This document shows positions 27,101 to 34,812 of a stretch of DNA of 64,000 bases, in pieces (within the stretch, counting starts at the first letter, position 1; every line of letters begins with the position of its first letter). Below the pieces are notes generated by a model that saw nothing but the letters and a program-made list of their open reading frames with translations, was not told the origin of the DNA and did no database searches. Source of the DNA: Terriglobus roseus. GTDB taxonomy: Bacteria; Acidobacteriota; Terriglobia; Terriglobales; Acidobacteriaceae. The position numbers were made by a program, and so were the translations under genes. Location: positions 4,402,001 to 4,466,000 of the forward strand of contig NZ_LT629690.1 in the NCBI RefSeq assembly GCF_900102185.1, given 5' to 3'.

Positions 27101-27804
27101 CCACCACCGCATTCGATCACTCCTACTCGAACTTCGACGTTCGCAACCGCGCTGTAATTTCGGGCGGATACGAACTTCCGTTCGGCAAGGGTAAGGAATT
27201 CCTTCAGGGTAAGGTTGCTACTGCCGTCCTTGGCGGATGGAGCTTCCAGCCCGCTATTCAGCTCCGTACGGGCTACCCGTTCAACATCACGGGTTCGGGC
27301 TGCAGCTTCGCCTCCTACAACACCTGCCGCGCTTTCCTCGCGCCAGGCCGCACGATCGCCAGCTCCTTCAAAGGCTCAAACCGCGGCATCAGCAGCTGGT
27401 TTGATCCGACTGCGTACTCGCAGGATCCCAATACAGCCACAGTTTGCGCGCCCGGCGCAAACTGCACCGGCACCGCTTCCAACGGACAGGCTGTAGCGGT
27501 GAACTGCACCACCAGCACCAGCTATTGCTCTGCAACTCGTCCTCAGCCATTCCTTCAGGGCTGGGTCACCCGTAACACCGGCCGCGGTCCCGGCACGGTG
27601 TCCTTCGACCTCTCGGCGATCAAGAACTTCAAGGTCTATGAGCGGTTCAACATGCAGTTCCGCGTCGAAGCTTATAACGTAATCAACCACGGCATCTTCT
27701 CCAACCCTTCGGGTGCAATTGCCACCGGTACCTCGGTTGGCAAGATTACCGGCACCTCGATGGATAACCGCAGCCTGCAGTTCGCCATCAAGGGAACGTT
27801 CTAA
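24196..27804 (+). CDS. TonB-dependent receptor with carboxypeptidase-regulatory domain (Oar-like)
   Basis: 1,202 residues from the ATG at 24196; a TTG at 24268 (LNPISHN...) just before the signal peptide is an equally likely start. After a signal sequence (RSAFALMLAAAPVAVLSVG) comes a CarboxypepD_reg-like domain (AAGTVTDATGAKVPGATI), then a plug (INDLPLNGRNVLQLATLAPG) and a long beta-barrel ending in an aromatic strand (RSLQFAIKGTF). This is the acidobacterial outer-membrane receptor type thought to import oligosaccharides or bind large substrates. No SusD-like partner is present. A LacI-type site shared with rhaEW and lutA upstream suggests rhamnose-related substrates. Confidence 0.93.
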   Translation: MHGPHKNIGPCVPAPDSGTTKESTLNPISHNAILRTFRRSAFALMLAAAPVAVLSVGAPSAWGQASASTDAAGTVTDATGAKVPGATIHLINNGTKAERTTKSNGSGDWSIPNLPPANYSIRVEKDGFKTSVIPSLDVQIGQTANGSVTLAVGGTNETVEVSTLPPQLQTQEATVGQVIDQKQINDLPLNGRNVLQLATLAPGVSPPQSGQQGGSAAQTGTASSSRNLYITVDGGRGNSTNYVLDGTYVRSVRFNNMSLLPNTDTLQEFNLLRSTFSTEYGQGQAVVSMVTKSGTNSIHGSGYLFARNGIFDARNYFQPASTGPKPDFHRWQFGGTFGGPIIKDHLFVFGGYEGQRSSKQNLYTALFPTQNELNGTWEANSSQALPGNNGGFAYNKANPAGFTVTNKVAQVLNPTYPVLNSDALTINGSSNYGLTLPFTDNYDSYTVRGDWNVTSKNSLFGRYANYNASQITPTATGSSTSNPLLGRNAVLGDTYLITNKIVNEVRIGWNEFYNITLGVLQSAGPNGNWASAEGLTNVTALTSPRQNGRASFGIASFGNVGDGSGDQGGHENVLSIGDSISDVLGKHTLKAGFQFQNRRLWQIADNNSRGAATFDNCTTATYNAGYTPTSPNDTGGGATGGNCAVGNKGYQLNGVWYLYNKFQNYARGMCTSGCNGNAGTTLGHYRDNTYGVFVSDIWTITPKLTANLGFRWEYNQPFHEQNGLEGSLDPTTHLVTFSKLPANIPQAYLNAGIIDTQHTYQPGIIQPFKKGFMPRVGLAYEMHPGTVVRAGYGIYFDNLNTNELQFTRYAAPLYFQQAFSNVTTNQLYPDPLTTTQIPSPFSIFPFNKQPLTQEWNASLQQDLGHGLLMELAYTGSNSHHMWKRYDQNMCQQYPFVVPANISVCTRANPKFGNGILTSSTLGAANFNGGSIKVEKRQSNGLYYLGSYQWSKNLDNISGEAGANDSSYATTTAFDHSYSNFDVRNRAVISGGYELPFGKGKEFLQGKVATAVLGGWSFQPAIQLRTGYPFNITGSGCSFASYNTCRAFLAPGRTIASSFKGSNRGISSWFDPTAYSQDPNTATVCAPGANCTGTASNGQAVAVNCTTSTSYCSATRPQPFLQGWVTRNTGRGPGTVSFDLSAIKNFKVYERFNMQFRVEAYNVINHGIFSNPSGAIATGTSVGKITGTSMDNRSLQFAIKGTF

Positions 27805-27826
27805 CCATTCACGTCGTAACTCCTCG

Positions 27827-27861
27827 GGGGCTTGGCAGAAATCTGTCAAGCCCCTTCTTTT
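27827..27861 (+). terminator. Terminator after the TonB receptor
   Basis: GGGGCTTG (27827-27834) pairs with CAAGCCCC (27847-27854), the loop being able to pair further, followed by TTCTTTT. Confidence 0.85.
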
Positions 27862-27970
27862 GCAACTCTTTCTGAATCAATCAATTAGACGTGGCATGTT
27901 TTCCGTCTGAGGTGTACGTACCATAGAAGAAGACCCTCCTGAAACTCCCAAGCTGGGTCCCACTCATGCG

Positions 27971-28066
27971 CGTAACTCCAATGGAATGAAGATTTTGCCC
28001 GTAACCCCAATGGGAAGACGATTTTACGCCCGCCCTCCGGCGTAAATCGTTTAGAAAGACGATTTT
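27971..28066. repeat. Three short related repeats in the receptor-DUF1080 gap
   Basis: Units of 26 bp at 27971-27996, 28000-28025 and 28041-28066 each start CGTAA and end GATTTT; the first two share CGTAAC[T/C]CCAATGG and the last two share AAGACGATTTT. The third also forms an inverted repeat (AAATCGT...ACGATTT). A G-run, GGGGGGAGGGGG, follows and seems to serve as ribosome site for the next gene. Confidence 0.6.
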
Positions 28067-28092
28067 AGAAAAACAGGGGGGAGGGGGTACCC

Positions 28093-28959
28093 ATGCGCAC
28101 TGCCATCGCCATTCTGTTTCTCGCAACTTCCGTTTCCATCGCCGCGCAATCTGTACCGAAGGAACTGGAATCGCAACCAACGCGTCCGCCCGTCACCGGC
28201 CCACACGGCGAAACCCTGATCGGCATGCCGAAGTTCCATGAGCCGTTGCCCTACGACATCGACGCGCACACCGGTTACACCCAGATCTTCGACGGCGCCT
28301 CACTCAAGGGATGGGATGGAGACCCCACCATCTGGCGCGTGGAAGACGGCATCATGATCGGCGAGACGCTGCAGGACAAGCCGCGCGGCAACAGCTACAT
28401 CGTTTACACCGACAAGAAGACCAAAGACTTCGACCTGAAGCTCCAGATGAAGATAGAGAAGGGCGGCGGAGGCGGCATCCAGTACCGCTCCCACGCCGGA
28501 ACCCCATGGACACGCCCGCAACCAGCCGCCGCAGGCCCCAACGGCACACCCACCAAGTGGCTACTTACCGGCCCGCAGGCCGACTTCTGGTTCCCTGTGG
28601 GGAGAGCCGCGCAGCAGCACACCGGCCAGTGGTACTCCGAGAACACCATGCAGGGCATCCTGGCCTACCGGGGCCAGGTAACCCAGGCACTCCCCGGCGA
28701 CGGAAACCGCCTTGTAGCCAACATCGGCGACCGCCAGGGCCTGGGTGGGTACGTGCGCACCAACGAGTGGAACGATTATGAAATCATTGCGCGCGGCGGC
28801 GTGATGATGCACATCATGAACGGCCAGTTGATGGCCATCTTCATCGACGACAACCCGAACGACGCCAACAATCAGATCGGTAACATCGGCTTCGAGATCG
28901 AGTCCCAACCCTGCAAGATCAGCGTCCGAGACATCTGGTTGCGCACCTTCGACAAGTAG
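28093..28959 (+). CDS. Exported DUF1080 protein (3-keto-disaccharide hydrolase-like domain)
   Basis: 288 residues. The signal peptide MRTAIAILFLATSVSIAAQS is followed by a single DUF1080 domain, a concanavalin-like beta sandwich: YTQIFDGASLKGWDGDPTIWRVEDGIMIGE, an internal GGGGIQYRS, and NEWNDYEIIARGGVMMHIMNGQLM. The family includes proteins assigned as 3-keto-glycoside hydrolases and is widespread in Acidobacteria and Bacteroidetes. The GGAGG within the preceding G-run is 8-10 nt from the ATG. Substrate unknown. Confidence 0.88.
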   Translation: MRTAIAILFLATSVSIAAQSVPKELESQPTRPPVTGPHGETLIGMPKFHEPLPYDIDAHTGYTQIFDGASLKGWDGDPTIWRVEDGIMIGETLQDKPRGNSYIVYTDKKTKDFDLKLQMKIEKGGGGGIQYRSHAGTPWTRPQPAAAGPNGTPTKWLLTGPQADFWFPVGRAAQQHTGQWYSENTMQGILAYRGQVTQALPGDGNRLVANIGDRQGLGGYVRTNEWNDYEIIARGGVMMHIMNGQLMAIFIDDNPNDANNQIGNIGFEIESQPCKISVRDIWLRTFDK

Positions 28960-29010
28960 CGTCGTATGCTGGTGCTCGTGTAACGAACCCAATTGTCGTC
29001 AGGAGAGGGA

Positions 29011-29463
29011 ATGAACAGGAGAGACTTTCTGGGAGCGGCTGGCGTGTTGCCCTCTGCTCTCGTTCAGCATTCACAGGGCATTACGCACGTAGATACAGTG
29101 CGCACTGGTCCAGCGCTCAAGAGTTCCGTGGTGAAATCCTCTAGTCTGCAAGCCACTGGCGATAGTCCTGGCGCGAAGGCGAAGACACACTTCAACGGCC
29201 CGACGAAACAGCTCGCAGCTCTGGCATCGGGATTGGTCACACTGGAACCGGGTGCACGCCCGCATCCGCCACACCGTCACCCCGAAGAAGAACTGGTGAT
29301 CATTGCGGAAGGCACTGGCGAGATCGTGGTGGATGGTGTCACCACCCACGTTGGCCCCGGCGACATGATGTACGCCGAAGCCAACGTGCTGCATGGGATC
29401 GTCAACACGGGCAAAACGCACATGACCTTCTACTTCACGAAGATGCTCGCCAAGAACGCCTGA
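29011..29463 (+). CDS. Cupin-domain protein with Tat-like signal
   Basis: 150 residues from the ATG at 29011, which has CAGGAGAGGG just upstream; the longer frame from 28993 runs through that site. The N-terminus MNRRDFLGAAGVLPSALV has an RRDFLG twin-arginine motif. The C-terminal half is a single cupin barrel: RPHPPHRHPEEELVIIAEGTGE carries the metal-binding His/His/Glu, with the last His in VLHGIVNTG. Function unknown; secretion in folded, metal-loaded form is suggested. It is probably co-transcribed with the DUF1080 gene 50 bp upstream. Confidence 0.82.
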   Translation: MNRRDFLGAAGVLPSALVQHSQGITHVDTVRTGPALKSSVVKSSSLQATGDSPGAKAKTHFNGPTKQLAALASGLVTLEPGARPHPPHRHPEEELVIIAEGTGEIVVDGVTTHVGPGDMMYAEANVLHGIVNTGKTHMTFYFTKMLAKNA

Positions 29464-29497
29464 GTGATCTCAAGCATTCGCTGGTTTCAGCGACTCA

Positions 29498-30130
29498 TCA
29501 AACAGCTGCTTTACGCCTTGTCGTGAGTTCACGCCAGTTGAAGTAGATGTCCGGGAAGAATAGATAAGCCGCAAAGAGGCTTATGAGGATCAGGAAGAAT
29601 CGCTCATCGCTAAGGTGCACCCACGCGGGTATCGGATTGGCCACGCGCGTAAAGATGAAGTTCAGCGTAAACAGGTAAGACCGCACCATCCATTGCCGGT
29701 GCGCCTGTATCTGTCGGTTGCGCGCAGTTTGGTATGCAGCAAACGTGCATGCTGCCCACAGTAATCCGCCCACACCATTCGCAATGTTCGGTTCCAGAAG
29801 ATATGCCGTGGGTGCCGCGACTGCGATGCAGATTACATACACACGACCCATTACTCGATGGCGCAATAAATGGCGCTGTCGAAAACGCGTGGAGAAAAGA
29901 AACGGACCTAACACTGTTGCTGTTACACCGCACACGGCATGCGGGATTAGGATCGCAAGTTCTTTCAGAAAACGTGCACGTGCATGAAGCGGATCCGAAC
30001 CGAGGAAGGTTGGATAGTCGGTGTAAGCCAGAACGCTGAGTCCCATCAACCCCAACACTATCCAGAGATAATGATGCGGTCGCAGACGGCGGGCAGGTGT
30101 TCCAGGCGCGATGGCGGGAAGCGTTGCCAT
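29498..30130 (-). CDS. DUF2306 integral membrane protein
   Basis: 210 residues from the ATG at 30130 (GAGG about 9 nt upstream); the open frame extends to 30208 without a good site. At least four hydrophobic segments are visible. The His/Arg-rich motifs between helices (HAVCGVTATVLGPFLFSTRFRQRHLLRHRVMGRVYV and HRQWMVRSYLFTLNFIFTR, given here as two separate stretches) are the DUF2306 pattern, where histidines may bind haem. Function unknown. Same strand as the YeiH gene, 100 bp downstream of it. Confidence 0.75.
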   Translation of the reverse strand: MATLPAIAPGTPARRLRPHHYLWIVLGLMGLSVLAYTDYPTFLGSDPLHARARFLKELAILIPHAVCGVTATVLGPFLFSTRFRQRHLLRHRVMGRVYVICIAVAAPTAYLLEPNIANGVGGLLWAACTFAAYQTARNRQIQAHRQWMVRSYLFTLNFIFTRVANPIPAWVHLSDERFFLILISLFAAYLFFPDIYFNWRELTTRRKAAV

Positions 30131-30230
30131 AGCGGCAACCTCAGTCTGAAATGTTGGAATCTGCGCGAAGTGTAGCGCAGATTCAAAACATTCCGCGCAG
30201 ATTTTCAACCGAGTGGAAGATGAATTTTCG

Positions 30231-31319
30231 CTAGAGATGAAAGGCGCGATCCGCGCCCCACACCAACGCCAGAGTCATCACTGCAATCACTACTTCGCCA
30301 ATAACACCCACCATCAGTGGGCGAACACCTTGCTTGCTCAGATCGCGGAAGCTGGTGCGTAATCCCACTCCAGCGAACGTAAGTAGAAATGCCCACCGCG
30401 AAAGATTGCCAAGTGCCAGAAGGTTTGTCTTGGAAAAGAAGTTCACACTGGCCAACGTGGAAATCAGTAGAAATCCAAGGACGAACTTCGGGAACTTCTT
30501 CCATAGAAACGCAGCTTTGTTTTCTACGCCTGAAGCCTGTCCCTTTGACGCCCAGTAGATGGCGTAGCCAAGCACAACAAAACCGATCATGGCATTGCGG
30601 CATGTCTTCACAAGAACAGCGACCTTACCAGCGGCATCGGAATACAGCGCACCTGCTGCGGCGGTTTCTGCAGTGTTGTCGACGGCAAGTCCGGTCCATA
30701 CGCCATATGCCTGATCGCTCAGGTGCAGCGCGTGGCCAATGAGAGGGAACAGAAATAACGACACCGCACCCAGTGCGAGAATCGCGGCAATGGCGTACGA
30801 CGAGTCTTCCTCATCCGCATCAATCGCACCTTGCGTGGCAATGATGGCGGAGACGCCACATACGGAAGCACCTACGGACAGCAGTGAAATCAGCTTGGGA
30901 GCAAGCCGGAAACGTTTGCCTAGCCATGTCATAAAAGCAAGCGCGAGGATAATCTCCACGAACACCAGAGCGAGCGCGATACCGCCAAGCTTCAGAATGT
31001 CGCCCATCAGAAAGCGCGCACCCAACAGCACGATGCCGAGCTTCAGCCAGAACTCATACGTGGCCACACCGCTGCGGAAGATCTTTGGCACGCCAACAGT
31101 GTTGGAAATCAACAGACCGATCAGGATCGCCCACAACACATACTCAATGTTCGGCAGTACAAGATGATGCGCTTTGCCGTAGCGAGCAATGAACTGCTCC
31201 AGAAACTTTCCTGCATAGCCCACAACAAACAGCAACAGAACGCCGGGTAACGTGCGCAGCAGGTCTACGAGCGCACCAGAGGAAGCAGAGGTATCAGGAA
31301 CCGTACGAGTATTGGACAT
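30231..31319 (-). CDS. YeiH-family putative sulfate exporter (UPF0324)
   Basis: 362 residues with about ten membrane helices. Family motifs: GIVLLGARFLMGDILKLGG, LLSVGASVCGVSAIIATQGAI and TGLAVDNTAETAAAGALYSD. The last part (NLSRWAFLLTFAGVGLRTSF) is also typical. Assigned as a putative sulfate exporter by family; transport has not been firmly shown for most members. AGGAG lies 10 nt before the ATG. An 18-bp gap separates it from a 35-residue membrane peptide gene upstream. Confidence 0.88.
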   Translation of the reverse strand: MSNTRTVPDTSASSGALVDLLRTLPGVLLLFVVGYAGKFLEQFIARYGKAHHLVLPNIEYVLWAILIGLLISNTVGVPKIFRSGVATYEFWLKLGIVLLGARFLMGDILKLGGIALALVFVEIILALAFMTWLGKRFRLAPKLISLLSVGASVCGVSAIIATQGAIDADEEDSSYAIAAILALGAVSLFLFPLIGHALHLSDQAYGVWTGLAVDNTAETAAAGALYSDAAGKVAVLVKTCRNAMIGFVVLGYAIYWASKGQASGVENKAAFLWKKFPKFVLGFLLISTLASVNFFSKTNLLALGNLSRWAFLLTFAGVGLRTSFRDLSKQGVRPLMVGVIGEVVIAVMTLALVWGADRAFHL

Positions 31320-31337
31320 GAGTGGTCTCCTGAACCT

Positions 31338-31445
31338 TTACCAGGGCACAACGTTGAGAAGGCCGAAGCGCACCAGTAGAGCCAGAACCAGCGCAAGCAG
31401 CACGGCCCAGGTATCAGCAGAAATGCGTTGTGAAGGGGTTGTCAT
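31338..31445 (-). CDS. Small single-span membrane protein, 35 aa, upstream of the YeiH gene
   Basis: Too short for usual gene calling. It reads MTTPSQRISADTWAVLLALV and continues with hydrophobic residues to a NVVPW end, so one membrane helix is expected. The stop lies 18 bp before the YeiH ATG on the same strand and the gap contains only the YeiH ribosome site. It may be a subunit or regulator of the transporter. I see no strong ribosome site of its own, which lowers confidence. Confidence 0.55.
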   Translation of the reverse strand: MTTPSQRISADTWAVLLALVLALLVRFGLLNVVPW

Positions 31446-31571
31446 GGGTTCTATGAAGATAAGGCTGCCACCTAACGTTATGCAAACGTCTTCGCTGAGG
31501 GGACGTTCATACACAACCGATTCACGCAGTAGTAGGCTTGCTGTCTAAGTCTTCACTCCGGGAGTGGTGTC

Positions 31572-33290
31572 GTGAATCGCAAGTGTGTGAGCTGGGCTTT
31601 GTGCGTCGTAGCTGGATTGTTTGCTGTTGCACCTTCTGCTGTTGCGCAGCACGCGTTGCCTGCAGACACCGCGCAGCAGGTAAACATCACGGTGAATCTC
31701 GACAAGCCCTTAGGTACGTACAAGCCGATTTACGCGTGGTTCGGGTACGACGAAGCGAACTTCACCACGATGCACGACGGTCGCGCTTTGATGAAGGAGC
31801 TTCACGATCTCAGCCCTGTGCCAGTTACGATCCGCGCTCATCACCTGCTGACAAGCGGAAACGGTGTCCCGGAACTGAAGTGGAGTTCCACTGGCGTCTA
31901 TAGCGAAGATGCGCAGGGAAAGCCGGTGTACAACTTCACATTGCTCGACGGTATCTTCGACGCGTATCGCGACGCGGGTGTGCGGCCCATGGTGGAGCTT
32001 GGCTTCATGCCGAAGGACCTTGCAGCAGATGTGCCGGGACGCCCCGAAGCCTACCAGGTGCACTATCCGGCCAGCACCATCAGCGGTCGCAGCAATAATC
32101 CTCCGAAGGATTATGTGAAGTGGGGTGAGTTGTGTCGCACCGTCACCGAGCATCTTGTGCAGCGCTATGGCCGTGACACCGTGCAGCAATGGTACTTCGA
32201 GGTATGGAACGAACCAGACATTGATTACTGGCACGGAACACCGCAGGACTATTTCAAGTTGTATGACTATGCCGTGGCCGGCGTGCGTGCTGCTCTTCCG
32301 AATGCGATTGTTGGTGGCCCCGCGACGACTGGTCCGCGCTCCGATAAAGCTTACGCATTTCTCAAGGGATTTCTCGATCACGTGCGCGATGATCGTAGCG
32401 CAGCCGATGGTAAGGTAATCCCGCTGCAGTTCATCAGCTTTCACGCAAAGGGACAGCCGGTTATTCAGAATGGTGAAGTCACCATGGGCATTCGCAGCGA
32501 ACTACGCGATGTGGACCGCGGCTTCTCACTGATCGCAAGTTATCCGCAGTTCAAGCCATTGCCCATCATTCTTTCGGAGGCTGATCCGGAGGGTTGTGCG
32601 GCGTGTTCCAGCAAGGTGAATCCTGCGAATAACTATCGCAATGGCACGCTATACCCTGCCTATACAGCAGCGGCGTACAAGCGGCTCTTCGACCTTGCAG
32701 ATAAGCATGGCGTCAACCTCATCAGTATGTTGAGTTGGTCGTTCGAGTTTGAGAACCGCGACTCGTTTGAAGGCTTCCGCGATCTTTCTACTAACGGTGT
32801 CGATAAACCGATCCTGAACTTCTTCCGCATGGCTGCGAAGATGAACGGCACACGTGTGACAGCAACCAGCAGCGCTGAAGTTGCGCTGGATAAAGCTCTT
32901 GCCGATGGAGTCCGTGGCAATTCCGACATTGCAGCCATGGCTACCCGAGATTCTCACAGCGCTGCCACCATGCTGTGGAATTACAACGACGCTGCGGCAT
33001 CTACAACGACAGCATCAGTCCAACTCACGATCGCGCAATTGTCCAGCGCAGTACATGCCGTGCGCGTAACGGAATATCGCATTGACAGCATGCACAGCAA
33101 CGCCTACACCGTGTGGCAGCAGCTTGGCTCTCCTGCTCATCCCACACCGGATCAGCTCCGCAAGCTGAAGTCTGTCGATGGTCTTCAATCGATGGGCCCC
33201 CCGCATCGTGTCACGGTAAAGAATGCAAAGCTAACCATGGCCGTTGCACTGCCTGCGCAAAGTGTGTCGTTGTTTCTCTTCGATTGGTAG
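31572..33290 (+). CDS. Secreted GH39-like glycosidase (beta-xylosidase type)
   Basis: 572 residues from the GTG at 31572, with GGGAG upstream. A signal peptide ends near SAVAQ. The (beta/alpha)8 domain has YFEVWNEPD with the acid/base Glu214 and IILSEADPEG with the nucleophile Glu336, the spacing expected for GH39. A C-terminal beta domain follows from about residue 430. Family members include beta-xylosidase, alpha-iduronidase and others. Given a xylose-dehydrogenase-like gene at 38784, xyloside cleavage is plausible but unproven. Confidence 0.85.
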   Translation: MNRKCVSWALCVVAGLFAVAPSAVAQHALPADTAQQVNITVNLDKPLGTYKPIYAWFGYDEANFTTMHDGRALMKELHDLSPVPVTIRAHHLLTSGNGVPELKWSSTGVYSEDAQGKPVYNFTLLDGIFDAYRDAGVRPMVELGFMPKDLAADVPGRPEAYQVHYPASTISGRSNNPPKDYVKWGELCRTVTEHLVQRYGRDTVQQWYFEVWNEPDIDYWHGTPQDYFKLYDYAVAGVRAALPNAIVGGPATTGPRSDKAYAFLKGFLDHVRDDRSAADGKVIPLQFISFHAKGQPVIQNGEVTMGIRSELRDVDRGFSLIASYPQFKPLPIILSEADPEGCAACSSKVNPANNYRNGTLYPAYTAAAYKRLFDLADKHGVNLISMLSWSFEFENRDSFEGFRDLSTNGVDKPILNFFRMAAKMNGTRVTATSSAEVALDKALADGVRGNSDIAAMATRDSHSAATMLWNYNDAAASTTTASVQLTIAQLSSAVHAVRVTEYRIDSMHSNAYTVWQQLGSPAHPTPDQLRKLKSVDGLQSMGPPHRVTVKNAKLTMAVALPAQSVSLFLFDW

Positions 33291-34148
33291 CTAGTTGTCG
33301 GAAGGCTTTTCGATGTGGTCAATCACGACTACCGGAACCTGTGCTTTACCGCGCGTTAGTTTCAGTCCAAGCTGCTCCTGAATAGCGGTAAAGAAATCCG
33401 GATCGTTGCTGGCGCCGGCAGCTGCTGTATCCATATTCTGCGGAGCGAAATGCAGTTCAAAATCGTATTGTCCGACATCGCCTGACTGATCCACCACTAT
33501 GCCGCCCGCAGGCATGCTCAGTATGTTGCCTATAAACGAGACCGGGATACCTTTTCCGGAGATATGGCCAATGCCTCTCCCGGAGGTATGGCCAGCATCA
33601 AAGATCGCAGAACCATGGGCTGGGTCCGCGGCTGCTTTCATCTTTATGCCGCCCTTTGCCACCGTCAGCAAGAACACATTGCGTTCCCGCAGTTCGGTGT
33701 GCATCTTTATATGAAAGCGGTCTTCTAGTAGCGCCTGGTCCATCAGCATTTCGCCGGTGTACTGCTGCGTGGCAAATGCCCTAGCGGTATCTGGAATGGA
33801 GAGGCTCGTAAGCTTCTTGTATGCCGCCGCATCCTCCGGGGCCACGCGCGCTTCCACGTCATACTTCGTATCCTTCGCCCAGTCAGGAAGCCCCTCAATC
33901 AGGTCTTTCGTGGGAAAGATTGTGAAGGTATATGCCGCCGCAATGAAGAAGTTTATGGTCATGGCATGTTGCGATAAACCATTCGCCACGTTGTGTTCGA
34001 AGCCATTGTCAGCATGTGCCGGGTCTGTGACATGGATGGAGATGGTCTCCCACGGCACGGGCGCACCGCCTGGCGGTGTAGCCGGTTGTTGCGCAGGAAG
34101 TGCTACGGCGAACAGCAACGGCAGCAGGCGGCGGAATCTCATGCCCAT
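33291..34148 (-). CDS. TIGR03435-family exported protein (soil-associated)
   Basis: 285 residues with a signal peptide (RLLPLLFAVALPAQ). The pattern WETISIHVTDPA, a central LLEDRFHIKMHTELRE and the C-terminal AIQEQLGLKLTRGKAQVPVVVIDHIEKPS are typical of TIGR03435 (DUF3738), a family expanded in acidobacteria of soil. Function unknown. It converges on the GH39-like gene with no gap and follows lutC by 4 bp on the same strand. Confidence 0.88.
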   Translation of the reverse strand: MGMRFRRLLPLLFAVALPAQQPATPPGGAPVPWETISIHVTDPAHADNGFEHNVANGLSQHAMTINFFIAAAYTFTIFPTKDLIEGLPDWAKDTKYDVEARVAPEDAAAYKKLTSLSIPDTARAFATQQYTGEMLMDQALLEDRFHIKMHTELRERNVFLLTVAKGGIKMKAAADPAHGSAIFDAGHTSGRGIGHISGKGIPVSFIGNILSMPAGGIVVDQSGDVGQYDFELHFAPQNMDTAAAGASNDPDFFTAIQEQLGLKLTRGKAQVPVVVIDHIEKPSDN

Positions 34149-34152
34149 TGTT

Positions 34153-34812
34153 TTACAGGATGATGGCCGTCAATCGCCGCGGGCCGTGTACGCCGCGGAT
34201 GCGTGTCATCTCAATGTCGCTCGTGGCGGATGGCCCTGCGATGGTGGTGATGGGCGAGGTGCGATGCGTGATGCGTTGCAGCGCTTCTGCAATCGTCTCC
34301 ACCACCTGGTCGCGCCACAGCACGCAGATGTGATGGTCAGGTAGCAGCGTTGCAGCGCGACGGCCCTGTTCCTCGCCATGTTCCAGGATGATGGTGCCGC
34401 TCATTGCAATGGCCACTGTGCAAGGCGTAAGTACAACGCGAGGTTCTTCCAGCGGCTGCAAAGGCAGATCGAAATCGCGGCGGACTTCCACATCGTTCTG
34501 CGGCAGCCACTCTTCAGGAACCCCCGCAGGTACAAGAAGAAGTGTTTCGTTCGCCTCGCGCATGGCGTGGGCAACAGCGTTTGCGATACCTGCTTCGTCG
34601 GTGAAGACAAGTTCCGAATCGTAATCGCGCAGCCGGTCGTAGAAAAGCTCCAACGTCTCTTCACGATTCAGCTTCGAGGTGCGCTGATATGTGCGTGGAA
34701 TGCGTGCGTACGCTTCTTCCGGAGAATCGTCGATCAGCGTCTCCACATCAGGATCAGCGGCGAGCTGGCGGCGAATCGTATCCAGTACGGTAAAACGTGC
34801 GTCATCACTCAT
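34153..34812 (-). CDS. lutC: Lactate utilization protein LutC (LUD domain)
   Basis: 219 residues from the ATG at 34812, which overlaps the lutB stop by 8 bp (GGAG upstream). The LUD-domain motif CTVAIAMSGTIILEHGEEQG and the C-terminal PSATSDIEMTRIRGVHGPR are characteristic. LutABC together oxidise L-lactate to pyruvate through iron-sulfur centres; LutC is the partner without clusters. Last gene of lutABC. Confidence 0.94.
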   Translation of the reverse strand: MSDDARFTVLDTIRRQLAADPDVETLIDDSPEEAYARIPRTYQRTSKLNREETLELFYDRLRDYDSELVFTDEAGIANAVAHAMREANETLLLVPAGVPEEWLPQNDVEVRRDFDLPLQPLEEPRVVLTPCTVAIAMSGTIILEHGEEQGRRAATLLPDHHICVLWRDQVVETIAEALQRITHRTSPITTIAGPSATSDIEMTRIRGVHGPRRLTAIIL

